64,000 nucleotides of DNA from Rosa chinensis (lineage: Eukaryota > Streptophyta > Magnoliopsida > Rosales > Rosaceae). The position numbers were made by a program, and so were the translations under genes. The stretch spans positions 8,484,501 to 8,548,500 of the forward strand of contig NC_037092.1 in assembly GCF_002994745.2 (NCBI RefSeq), read 5' to 3'. This document shows positions 24,001-34,048 of this stretch, piece after piece. The number at the start of each line of letters is the position of its first letter. Positions within the stretch are counted from its first letter, which is position 1. The notes under the pieces are model-generated. The model made no database searches. It was given only the letters and a program-made list of their open reading frames with translations, and had not been told where the DNA came from.

Positions 24001-25045
24001 ATTAAAGAAGGGTTTGAAAAATGCCATTGTGAGCACAAGTTGTTTGTGAAGACTGAAGATGGAGGTAACATTCTCATTGTAAGTCTCTATGTAGTTGATT
24101 TGATCTTTACTGGTAACAATGAGGATATGTTTGTGAAGTTTAAGCAATCAATGATGAAAGAGTTTGCCATGACTGATCTCGGCAAAATGAAGTACTTTCT
24201 TGGGTGGAAGTCATACAGAATGAGCAGGGAATCTTTATTAATCAAAAGAAGTATGCAAATGAGGTGTTGGCACGATTTGGAATGATTAATAGTAACTCAG
24301 TGAAGAACCCAATCGTTCTAGGGTGTAGGTTGTCAAGGAGTGGGAAAGGAGCTGTTGTAGATGCTACAAAGTTCAAGCAAATAATTGGGAGTTTGCTGTA
24401 CTTAACAGCTACGAGGCCAGACTTGAAGTTCTCAGTTAGTTTGATTAGCAGATATATGGAGAGACGTACTGAACTTCACATGCAAGCTGTGAAGAAAATC
24501 CTCAGGTATTTGAAGGGTACAGCTGAGTTGGGGATTGCTTATAGAAGAGGTGGAGAAGAGAAGCTGGTAGGGTTTGAGGAGCTGGTAGGGTTTACTGATA
24601 GCTATTATGCGGGGGACATCGATGATAGAAAGATTACTTCAGGGTATGTCTTTATGCTTGGAACTGGAGCAGTTTCGTGGTTATCAAAGAAGCAGCCAGT
24701 TGTGACCTTATCAACCACAGAAGCTGAGTTTATTGCAGCTGCATATTGTGTGTGTCAAGGGGTATGGCTAAGAAGAATACTCGAGAAGATTGGGCATGCT
24801 CAAAGTAAGTGTACCACAATTTATTGTGATAACAGTTCAGCTATAAAACTTTTGAAAAATCCAGTCATGCATGGTAGGAGTAAGCATATAGATGTGACGT
24901 TTCATTTTTTGCGTGACTTAACAAAGGAGGGAATTGTTGAATTGGTACACAAGAACAAGTCTCAGATATCATGACGAAGCCACTCAAATTGGAATCGTTC
25001 TTGAAGCTACGTGATAAGCTGGGCATGTGCTCGAAGCTGGAGTAA
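21024..25045 (+). pseudogene. Copia gag-pol polyprotein, multiply disrupted
   Basis: Domains in order: gag from 21024 with a frameshift near 21150–21175 and a stop near 21351; a Gly/Arg-rich stretch; a CCHC knuckle (CYRCHKLGHFQYEC, about 21796); a protease DSG site (about 21950); the integrase HHCC finger and the D, D, E residues (HADICGP, LRTDRGGEF, QNGVAERKN) at 22350–22850; RT from about 23500 and RNase H to 25045. In-frame stops stand at 21618, 22923 and 23943, and frameshifts near 23980 and 24200. The usual YVDD of RT reads YVVD (about 24091–24102), so the catalytic Asp is lost. A short tandem duplication (LVGFEELVGF) lies in the RNase H part near 24565–24595. Confidence 0.93.
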
Positions 25046-25070
25046 ACTGAATGCACTTATGCAGTTCAGT

Positions 25071-25080
25071 TTAAGGGAGG
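25071..25080 (+). other. Polypurine tract of copia element
   Basis: TAAGGGAGGA-like purine run directly before the 3' LTR, the expected plus-strand primer. Confidence 0.8.
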
Positions 25081-25081
25081 A

Positions 25082-25368
25082 TATTGAGGCATTAGGGTTT
25101 AAGAGATATAGTCGTTAGGACTTAATTCTTGTTAATTGCTTTATTTACTCTTTCTGTTAATAATGCCCTGGATGTTAGGGTAGTCAGTTTGTATTTGAAT
25201 TGGTCTTAAACCACTTCCCACGTTCTTAGGTGTTGTGAACGTGGTGTTTAATTTGTTTTGTTCTTCTTTGTAAAAGGCTTGTATAAAGCCGCTGTCTTGG
25301 TAATTCAATATGTAGCTTCAGCCTTCTAAACACTTTGAGGTCTTGTGAGTTTGTTCTGAGTTCTAACA
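25082..25368 (+). repeat. 3' LTR of copia element
   Basis: 287 bp, starting TATTGAGGC (the canonical TG has changed to TA) and ending TTCTAACA. It matches the 5' LTR closely apart from the 97-bp duplication found only there. Confidence 0.95.
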
Positions 25369-26208
25369 CTTCTAGTTCTTGTGGTGGCAAAGTTGATCGG
25401 AGATGAGGTAGGCTACCCCTTCAACTCTTTACCAATGCTTCCGGCCCTATTTCTGTACTACCGACAGCTCTATAGGATGCCGACGTTGAGGGAAGCTGGT
25501 CACTCCCTTCTTCGGTCCATACTGACCCTGCTGGGTTAATTACCTGCTGATCTATGTTGTTGGTGGGTTGTTACTGAGGAGGAAGATGACGAAATGGCAG
25601 GCGTTGGCCTACGTATGCAGGTGGTGGATGAAGAACAACAAAAAGCAACCTGGAGTTGCTCCGGCGAGACCTCAGTCGGTAAATGATCAATTTCTTATTT
25701 TCTTTCATTCTTTCCTTATTTTTTTTTTATTTTTTATTTTTTGTCTTTCGTTCTTTTTTCTTTTTATATAAAAACCTAACACACCGCCAATTGAAAATGT
25801 AATCGGCGCCTGGGACAGAGCCTCAGTCGTGGAGTTTCTTCGTCTGGATCTGGTCAACCGAGTGCGGTTGCGACACTGTCACCACCGAGGAAGAACTCCG
25901 TGGGTCGGTATTTCTTTCTCTCCGCTTTTGATTTAGTAACGACTGTGGTGTTGTTTCTCAGTTTCTCCATTCTTTGATTTGGGAAATTAGGGTTTTGGGG
26001 TTTGAGGGAAACGGGGAATTGGGGTTTATATAAGCTGCCAGTGATTCTTGTACACTTATGCTCATTTTTTCTTCATGATTACTCGTAAAATCTGTTGCGA
26101 TTTCAGTATTTACAGTTATCCAAGCATGTTGAATCTGTTGGTATATTTTTCATAGCTTTTACTTTGTATTTGAACAAAATATAATCGAAACCACAACTTT
26201 GTTGATTT

Positions 26209-26597
26209 GATTAATTTGCAATAGCAAATGAAGCATGAATAGATCAACTTAACCCAGCAAACTTGTGTACTTGAGTTTCTGAACTTGTTCAACTTGTTCA
26301 TACTTTTACATCAACCATCTCTTCCCGTATATAGGGTACAAGATTAACCTACAAAATATCTAAGATGAAAGTATATTAAACTAGATTAAAAGTATATTAA
26401 ACTTGATTAATTTCCAGTAGCAAATGAAGCATGAACAGATCAACTTAACCCAGCAAACTTGTGTACTTGAGTTTCTGAACTTGTTCAACTTGTTCATACT
26501 TTTACATCAACCATCTCTTCCCTTATATAGGGTACAAGATTAACCTACAAAATATCTAAGATGAAAGTATATTAAACTAGATTAAAAGTAATTTAGA
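26209..26597. repeat. 196-bp tandem duplication
   Basis: Unit one (26209–26404) and unit two (26405–26597) are nearly identical through AGCAAATGAAGCATGAA, CCCAGCAAACTTGTGTACTTG and ATAGGGTACAAGATTAACC, with only a few differences (CCCG against CCCT). It lies in intron 1 of the eIF4E-like pseudogene and is probably recent. Confidence 0.93.
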
Positions 26598-26667
26598 TAC
26601 AAAATATCTAGCTTAATTTGAGTGGAGCAAACAGTAATGCAAGTGGCTGTAAAATATTTTTGTACGT

Positions 26668-26874
26668 TGCGCGGTAGCGAACGGACTCAACCTTTAGCGA
26701 ACAGACTTAGTTATTCAGCGAACTTTTATTTGGGAACACTACTTCTCAGCGAACTCGCTTTTGACTTTTCCCCACAGTGACCTCATCTCGCGAACGCACT
26801 TTAGCGAACATTCGCAGGGATCTCACTTAACGAACGCATTCATCTCGCGAACGCACTTTAGCGAACATTCGCAG
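26668..26874. repeat. GCGAAC motif cluster with 35-bp direct repeat
   Basis: At least eight GCGAAC motifs occur in about 200 bp. Part of this is a 35-bp direct repeat (26783–26817 and 26840–26874) that includes two GCGAAC copies and ends in ATTCGCAG. The local GC content is above the surroundings. The origin and function are unknown. Confidence 0.85.
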
Positions 26875-28754
26875 ATGGAGCAGGAAAGCATTAATTCTAA
26901 CAGAATCCAGGGTGGGACTTGTATTGGTTCAAAAGGCATATTGAGCCAAACTGTGTGATCTGTTTAGTGTTGGATGTTGCCCCTCCCTTGTTATATATGG
27001 CCTTTTCAAATTTAAGATGCTCTGGAATCTGTTCAGTACTCTTTTGCTTCTACTGAATTTCTTGTATCGATGAGGTTCTCAATAATGTGTTGTTTTCAGT
27101 ATTTACGATACCACACAACTTGTGAGAAAGATAGCTCCACACTTGGAGATATACTGCTTGAAATCCAGCATTGGGTCAGCTTGGGAGGATCCTGTTCAAG
27201 GAAGAAAATGGACACTAAGCTTTTCTAAAGGGAAAGTTGATGAATCTTTGTAGGTACAATACATGTACATGTCGTGTTGGCATTCCCATACAAAACTGTG
27301 ACAAAGTCCATTTACTGATCTCAGAGAATGTCAGGTAAATGCATCTCATGCATGAGTATGGGATTAGTAGTCAGTCCTATTGGGAGTCCGTTTTTGGGAA
27401 GTAGGTTTTGGGTTTTATGTTATTGCGTTTTTAAAGATATTTTCAACTAATAAAATCGTACGTGGTATTGAAGTCTTAGGCATTTTAGGATTTGTCTATT
27501 CCTAATTGATTTTCTTTAGGATTTGTTGGATATCTTATATTTAAAGTTTCTTTCCTAATAGGAGTTGGATTAGGGTAGAATCTTTGTGGGTTAAATATAT
27601 TGCGTTTGTCGCTGTTAATATGGGGTCAACGCCCAGTTATAAGGTCCACCTTGAACGCAAGAATGTTGTGTGTGTCGTGCTTGTTTGCTTAAGATTGAGT
27701 CATCACAAGAGTCAAAACACTTCGTCCATGTATAAGTGTTCTTGGTCATTTGCCCATATGCATAGATTCTCTTAAGATCAATAGAGAAGCTGTGAAAAAA
27801 GAAGAGCAATAATTGGCGATCGTTCAAGTGAAGAAGGAGTTCAAGATTGAAGACAAGCTTCTTGTTAGATTTGTCTAGCGAGTGTAGCAAATTGAGTGTT
27901 ACTTGAGTTTTGTAAAGAGCATATCCTTCGTTATAAGTTAATTGTTCTTTTTGGGTTCTCAAGAGTAAGAGCCTGCAGTGTTTTTAATCTCATATTTGAG
28001 GTTTTCACCAATGTTTTAAAAGGCTAAGGCGTAGCCGAGGCGTTTTTGGGAGAGCCTCAATAAGGTGTTCGTCCTGAGGCATAAGGCGTAAGTCTTACGT
28101 ATTAACGAGATTTATGTAAGTAAAGCTGAATCCAACTAAGTAAAGTTTCAGAACACAAAGAAGCACACATAAACCATTGAATTACAAAACTCATCAATTG
28201 AAAGGGTGATAAAAAAGCAAGTCATGCACCAGTACTGATATTCAAAATGCCTATACTTAATTACTTATATCAACTTATATCTTAAACAGAACAACCAAGT
28301 AGATTGGAACTTCATAGCATAGTTTTTCTATGAACAGAACAGCTAAGTAGATGGAAATTGCTATATCATAAACAGAACAACATTGAATTGAATAGCCTCA
28401 GACCTACAGATGATATAGCCTCAGACTAATAGAATTGAATAACCTCATATTTTGGTCTCTATATCGGCTTAACAAAGTTGGAAACAAGTGCACACATATA
28501 TAACCCACAGAGTTTATTGGAATACGATTAGAACGTAGTTACTAGTTACCTATACATAAATCACCCAAATAACCCACATATATAACCCAAGGTCACAAAA
28601 CTGTCAACACCACTCTTATTGAAGAAAGCCTCACAGCATCCAAGCCTCCTAAATATGAACCTTCCAGATGTAATTCCACTTCCAAGCCTCACCTCATAAG
28701 TTAAACAAAGATAAGCATATTAAAAGAAGAATTGTCTTTTGGGGTTAATCCTTA

Positions 28755-29695
28755 GAGCAAGTCCACCCGTTGTCAAGAAATGTCAAGGTCGAAAAGTCAA
28801 GGGTTCGACGGGTCAAGAAACTATTCACTGTCACTGGACATGGGTTTCCACCCGTTCTATTTCTTAACCAGTCAGAATTATTGTTCATTGGAAATATTTT
28901 TTTTTATTGGAAAATTGAAATAGATTTGATGTAAATAAATGGTAATAATGGATATTTATGGATAATTAATGTCATCTCCCTCTTGTCCGGCCACTGGACG
29001 TGTGTTTCCTCTTTGTTCGGCCATATTGGATATAAAAAAATTTGGAATATGAAAGCAATAGCAAGAGGAGGAAGAACAAAATTGGGTTACTATGAAAGAT
29101 AATTTTTTTGGGTGCGAGATGTAAAATAAATGCTAGGTATTTATAGAGAAATGTTTAGAATTTTTTGGAATTTTTTTTGTTACCGTTTATTAAAGTTACA
29201 TATATATATATATATATAGACACACACACACACTACATATTAATTGTTTGCCGTTGGATCCTCTTAATTGAAACCAAGGGTTGGGATTAATTGACCGTTA
29301 CTCTCTCTATTCAAATTGGACCAACGGCTCTGTTGCACGTGGCACAAGCCGGCCCCTTCTTTGTCACTACGTGACAAGCGACTGCGGTTCACTTTCTGCC
29401 TACTTGCGGCGCCACGCGTCAGCGTCTCGTCCTCCACTTCCTTCCTTCAGTGCGTCACCTTCTCCACTTGTGTAGATGACGTCACCTACGTTTAGGGCTG
29501 GGCCGAGACGGCAGACTTCTTGGCTGGGTCAAGGAAAATGTCAAGGCCTTGGCTTTTTTCTTGGCTTCGGTCAAGAAAGTCTGGCTTTTGACCAGCCAAA
29601 AGCCCACTGCTGGAAACCCATTTTTCCCCTCCATGGTCACCACCTCAGCTTTTCCAAGCTAGTGACCGGTCAAAAACACACCAGTGGAGTTGCTC
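28755..29695. mobile_element. PIF/Harbinger-like MITE nested in the hAT element
   Basis: The 941-bp unit begins GAGCAAGTCCACC and ends GGTGGAGTTGCTC-like (CCAGTGGAGTTGCTC), an imperfect terminal inverted repeat, and is flanked by TTA on both sides (28752–28754 and 29696–29698). A 3-bp TTA duplication with GAGCAACTCCA-type ends is typical of PIF/Harbinger-class elements. Inside are TCAAGGTC/TCAAGAAA motifs at both ends, GC-rich sequence near 29330–29480, and a TA/CA microsatellite near 29200–29232. No transposase was found. Confidence 0.72.
29199..29232. repeat. TA and CA dinucleotide repeats
   Basis: A run of about ten TA units is followed by GACACACACACACAC, a compound microsatellite within the nested MITE. 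Confidence 0.85.
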
Positions 29696-30204
29696 TTAGA
29701 TGCACCTGTCAACACCACTCTTATTGAAAAAAGTATTGAATGCTAATAATTTTCAAAATAAACCTGAGTCAAGCGATAAACTTCGATTAGAACACAACAT
29801 CATTTCAAACTCAAATATACGAAGAATCAAAATCAGACAAACTTCAATTGAAACAAAACTACAAAATATCAATTCCAACTCAAGTGAATATAGACCTAAA
29901 TTCAAAACTAATTCAAAGATTCAGACCATAGAAATTGAATTCAAGACCATCAATGCTCATACCTTAAACTCTTCAAATTGAACTACAACTCCGAAAGTAA
30001 GAAAATTTCTTTCTCCAATTCTGCAAACAGCCTTCTTTTATAGCGAAATCCTTGAGAAAACCAATGGGCTCTTGATCATTTTATCAAATTGTTGCTTTGG
30101 GAGTGGGGATTTGAGAGGGAAGGAGGCGGAGTTTTGATGGAGAAGGTTGAAGGAAACCAAAAATGACTTCAGCTCGTGAACCTATAGGAGTTTTAATCCA
30201 CAAA

Positions 30205-30230
30205 ACACCAAAACGACGTCGTTTTGGTGT
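30205..30230. repeat. 26-bp perfect palindrome, second copy
   Basis: It is identical over 26 bp to the palindrome at 11897–11922 and lies about 180 bp from the right end of the non-autonomous hAT, mirroring the position in the larger element. Confidence 0.92.
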
Positions 30231-31130
30231 TGTAAAAACAAAACAAAAAAAACAAAAGCGTCCGCCTTTAACTCCTCCGGACGCATTTTCTGCACTTTCT
30301 CTACCTCCGAACAGTTCCTTCGCCGCCTCTAGGCCTTGACAGCAAAACACCCTCAATTTCTTAGACGCCTCGTGCCTTTGAAGCCTCAGGTGCGCTTTTT
30401 AATACACTGGTTTTCACTGCGTAACCAAAATCTGGTGTTCTCTGTGAAATTTTTGATTGCTACCCAGTAAGGATTGAAACGTGTCTATCAATCCCCATTT
30501 TCCAAAAAACACATTTTGTCCTTGTATCACTCTTGGCTGCAAACTATGAGAACTCTGAATTGCATGTGTCATTTTGAAGGTTGATTTATAGTTTAAGCAG
30601 TTTCTAATTAATTGTGTTTTCTGGTACTAGTTGCTAGCTTTGATAAATGGGCAATTTCCGAATGAAGATGTATGTGGAGTAGTGCTTAGTGTCGGTGATG
30701 TGCAGGACAAAATTTCCCTGTGGATCGATGCAGAAAATGAGGATATATGCTAAGGTAATTGCTATGTCACAACTAAATGTGTATGTTGGGCTGCTCTTAT
30801 TCTGCATCTACTGTACATGTTGCCTATCAAGGACCTTCCAGTATCATGTTGTTTGAAGGCTTACTGCTGAGTAGAGTCAATCAGTTGCTTATTCTCTTTT
30901 TAATTTTCATCCCTAATACCATAAAGAGTGGCTAAACACATTTAGAATCGAAGTGAATTCCTTGATCCAACCACCAACGAACTATTGCCTCTTAGCTATT
31001 TCTTTACTACAAATGATGAGATGCTTCTTATGTGAATCTCATACAATCCCTTTCATTTATTGCACAAATACGGAACTGGTCAACTAATGTATAAATATAT
31101 ATAAGATCCCAAAAACCAATGTCAATTTAT

Positions 31131-31375
31131 CTTTATGGTAATTGCAGATTTGCATTCTATTTTCCCCAAAACTAAATATTTCTGGTTAAGTTGCTGACTT
31201 CATGTTTCTTCCCTACCACAAATCATCTCTGGGACCCATTCTGGTTTAAACTACACATTCCATTAGAGTTGAGTTTGAGGTCTCTCCCTCAACAAAGGGG
31301 GAAGGTACCACTAGGTTTGATGGTATATATATGGGTTCTCTTTTGTAACTTTACTGGAATCACTGTGTCAACCAA
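31131..31375. repeat. Duplicated block B (empty site for the MITE)
   Basis: This is the MITE-free copy of the block at 19068–19924. The matching position reads GCATTCTATTTTCCCC without interruption. The block sits in the intron before the fourth exon of the eIF4E-like pseudogene. Confidence 0.85.
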
Positions 31376-31768
31376 GCGCTCTCTCTCTGAAAATTAATAA
31401 GGACACCATAAATTTTCATTTTTTTAGAATTACGAATTGCATTTTCATAACTGAACTTTGGATGATGTCTCATATCCTCCCTCTTGCACTGGTGAGCATT
31501 GGAAAACAGTGGAAGGGCATTTTGGATAGCAACGAAACTCTAGGGTTCATATTTGATGTAAGGATATCTTTACATGTAGTTCTGTTGATTTATTCAAATC
31601 ATGTTGTTAAGTTAGAAAAGTAATAAATTATGGTTTGGTTATTTGCTTTTCAGGAGGATGCAAAGTTTGAAGAGAAGTGCCAAGAATAAATACACAGTGT
31701 GATCTGTATAGTGCTCTTTTCTAGTACCCAATGTTTTCTGAACTCGAGCATTGTATGCTTTAGCTGCG

Positions 31769-31926
31769 AGAGTGACCAAGTTCTTGCTAATTGTTCCCCT
31801 TCCCTCATATGGCTTAGTTAGACTTCACTTTAAATGATATAGCTACTAGAGTGACCAAGTTCTTGCTAATTGTTCCCCCTTCCCTCATATGGCTTAGTTA
31901 GACTTCCTTTTAAATGATATAAATAA
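31769..31926. repeat. 79-bp tandem duplication
   Basis: Two adjacent units each run from AGAGTGACCAAGTTCTTGC through CATATGGCTTAGTTAGACTT to AAATGATATA, with one extra C and two or three other changes in the second. Confidence 0.92.
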
Positions 31927-33386
31927 AATGTAGATGTTGTTTCTTTTCTAGTAGCTGTTCTGTTTTTTTTTTTTTTTGTTTCATATTATTTTCTCTGCAT
32001 CTTGACTTGTTAGTACTGTCAATTAGATCGTAGTAGTGAATCTGCAGATTATGGCTGCTAATTGACCTTCATCACTCTCATCATTCATTCATCAGAAATT
32101 ATAACTTTTTGAAAAATACTATGTTGTGAACTTGTGATTGATTCTCCATTTATTTGTAGCCTTGGACCATTATTGATTCCTCATTTGATACTATCTAGGA
32201 AACTGAAACTTACAGAAGTTTACCTTCTTCCTGGTGTGATATGCTGGTTTTACTTTGATATTCCTCTTTCATAAAATACATTCATTCCATATGTCATAGT
32301 CTTCCTTTTCACTATAGCTTTCAGCATATATATATGTCCCCCAGCATGTTGATAAATAGAGCCAAGTCTTCAGGTCTGCGTTCCCATTGCCGTTTCTACA
32401 ATGCATGCAGATTCTATTTTATTTTGTCTGCTTGAGTACAAAGTGGATTAATAATTTGATAGACTATAAATAGTTGATATATGCTAGTCTATTAAACTGT
32501 GGATGATGTTCTTTTTCTTATGAGATTATGGATTATGGTTGACTTTGCTACTATTTAGATTTTTTAAAATTATAATCCAGTGTATGGATCGATTATGGTC
32601 TACTGTAATGCCATTGTTAGATTACTGACGGAAAGGCAATTTGACTAAGTGAATAATGTTGGTATAGGAGAAAAAAAGTTGGATTTCTGGCTTTGGATTT
32701 GAGTAATTTTCTAGTACTTGAACTACAAGCCATAACTCTTCCGTTGTATAGTTCTTCTTCCAGCTTTGTTCTCTCTTGTATTTGCATTTAATCTCGCAGC
32801 ATGCTTCAAAGTTTGAACAAGTTAGCCCAATCAAGCAATCTTAGTGATCAGATAATCCCCCTATTGTCTGGAAGGTTACATTGTTTCGTTGCTCATTCAT
32901 ATAATTTTAGTGGTCAGATACCTGCTCTTTTGGCAACAACAGTGATTATTGTGCAACTTCAAGCAAAATATTTGAATCTTTTATCTTTGAACTTGCAGGA
33001 ACTGATATAATTAAAACTAAGAAAAGCTGATGGCCCAGATAAAAAAAAAAAAGATAAAAAAAGCTGATGGAATGCTAGAAACACTAAAAATGTTTTTGGT
33101 ATTCCTTTTGAATTTTGGAATGGCTTCCTCTGATTTGTGTTTCTTAATATATAAGGAAACCCTTTTGTGTTTTCCTTTTTGTGTTTCTTAATATACAAGA
33201 ACCCTGCAGATAGGCCAACTGCTGCCATGTTATTAGAAGGGGATGAATTTCATTTGTAGACCAAAACAATGAGAAAAAAATTTGACTGAAAAAATAATAG
33301 GTGTAATCTGATGATATCTACTGCTTTCGCCTGAGATTTCATTACAAGGCGTAGAGGCGCAGAAGGTGTACTACAAGGCGTGAGGT

Positions 33387-33571
33387 ATAAGAAATTAAGA
33401 ATCCTATATGTTGTAGAACCGAAACTTGGTTTATGATTGAATGGAATAATAGGATTATGTGAAAGAAAAGAAACCGAGTATCTAATTTCCAACCGATGAT
33501 GGAAAGATCGATCTGAATAGCTGCAAGGCTTCCTGGTTGTTTCTTGTTCAAGACTGTTGAATTAATGGTAA
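33387..33571. repeat. Second copy of the J-protein gene flank
   Basis: It matches 7436–7569 (TATAAGAAATTA, CTAATTTCCAACCGAT, GGCTTCCTGG, TTAATGGTAA) with an extra segment of about 60 bp after AATCCTATA. No J-domain coding sequence follows it here, so only the flank was copied or kept. The copy ends in TAATGGTAA followed by different sequence, where the 7.5 kb copy meets the Helitron end. Confidence 0.7.
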
Positions 33572-34048
33572 ATAATCTTTTTTTTTTTTTTTTTTTTGCC
33601 TTTTCATTTTAAGCTGGAGCGTTGTTCAGGTTGACGGTGCATAAGTCCTTTCAACAAAGCTGCTCCTTTCGCGCCCTCTCTCGCAATCAATATTTACTTT
33701 TTCTCTTAACATTCTCAACTTTGGTAATGATGCATACAAGGAAGTGAACTACAGAGAATGTCACCTAAGAGGATTAAGAAAGAGTATTGGGATCGAAGAA
33801 GAAAAAATCCCACAGAACTTCTGAAAAAATTGATTCTGATCCTGCTCATCTAATGCATGTTCTTGTCACAACTCCCATGCTCATTATTGGTACTCTCCAA
33901 CTCCACGTTACAATCTTGCTCTTGGCCCTCAGTGAAGTTTTCTAAATCAATATCTGGAGTTGTGTGGAAGTGTTGTATATCCATCAAGTAAAAGGGTGTG
34001 TACTGCAATATGCATTGTACGTACATTTTGGGTACTCTGCTTGGTAAA

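Larger units (their letters stand above)
20528..25368 (+). mobile_element. Ty1/copia LTR retrotransposon, full length, decayed
   Basis: A 5' LTR (20528–20911), a primer-binding site complementary to initiator tRNA-Met (20913–20925), gag-pol, a purine tract (25071–25080) and a 3' LTR (25082–25368) are all present. The flanks are CCTCT (20523–20527) and CTTCT (25369–25373), a 5-bp duplication with one mismatch. The coding order protease–integrase–RT–RNase H defines Ty1/copia. Multiple stops and frameshifts mean it is not autonomous today. Confidence 0.95.
20472..25539 (+). pseudogene. Small ORF (73 codons) split by a copia insertion
   Basis: An ATG at 20472 opens 18 codons (MPFSRVKTEILSFVRKYP) and then meets the 5' LTR at 20528. 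After removing the element and one copy of the target duplication, the same frame resumes at 25374 (LVLVVAKLIGDE…) and stays open to TAA at 25537–25539, giving 73 residues. A plausible promoter lies upstream (TATTTAACC, TTTAAATATACA at about 20385–20430). The hydrophobic LVLVVAK stretch could be a short membrane or signal segment. I recognise no family. A donor-like GAG/GTAGGC near 25407 means the real gene could be spliced and longer. It may be a chance frame, but continuity across the insertion is notable. Confidence 0.4.
28009..30409 (-). mobile_element. Non-autonomous hAT element, inverted relative to the 11.7 kb element
   Basis: The ends are CAATGTTTTAAAAGGC on the left and GCGCTTTTTAATACACTG on the right, flanked by a perfect 8-bp duplication, GTTTTCAC (28001–28008 and 30410–30417). 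The left subterminal region (GGCTAAGGCGTAGCCGAGGCG) matches the reverse complement of the 15.8 kb end of the other hAT. The right subterminal region, with its AGGCG motifs, T/A run and the 26-bp palindrome, matches the 11.7 kb end. It is therefore the same family in the opposite orientation. The interior is unrelated and has no transposase. It sits in the intron between the second and third remaining exons of the eIF4E-like pseudogene. Confidence 0.92.
25815..31702 (+). pseudogene. eIF4E: eIF4E-like cap-binding protein pseudogene
   Basis: Five degenerate exons in the right order resemble plant eIF4E. About 25815–25903 has a weak SWSFF and DTVTTEEELR match to the SWTFWF and YTFSTVEEFW segment. 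27100–27253 has IYDTTQLV and AWEDPVQGRKWTLSF, the conserved WEDP and GGKW region. 30631–30754 has LLALINGQF, EDVCGVVLSV and QDKISLW. 31492–31557 has SIGKQWKGILDSNETLGFIFD. 31654–31702 ends in AKNKYTV, the classic eIF4E C-terminus. Exon phases agree for the first two junctions. Disabling changes are a TAG at 27251–27253 where Trp is expected, a TAA at 30751, a lost acceptor AG before 31492, and a frameshift before AKNKYTV. eIF4E binds the mRNA cap and is a well-known host factor for potyviruses. Introns here were enlarged by a hAT element and other repeats. A non-retroposed, intron-bearing decayed copy is the best reading. Confidence 0.8.
31703..34048. other. Decayed stretch with small repeats and no gene
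   Basis: It contains a 79-bp tandem duplication (listed separately) and T runs near 31967 and 33575. A short frame at 32801–33010 has a weak leucine-rich-repeat look (SYNFSGQIPALLA), and the copy of the J-gene flank is at about 33387–33571. No complete coding region is seen on either strand. Confidence 0.45.

Noticed and set aside
27360..27990. Possible LTR or gene exon before the non-autonomous hAT
   Set aside because: The text has an LTR-like feel (TAGGATTTGTC, CCTAATAGGAG) but no paired copy, TG/CA ends or duplication could be found.
32801..33010. Leucine-rich-repeat receptor fragment
   Set aside because: Only one short phrase (NFSGQIPALLA) looks like an LRR; no neighbouring repeats or kinase sequence, so the match may be chance.
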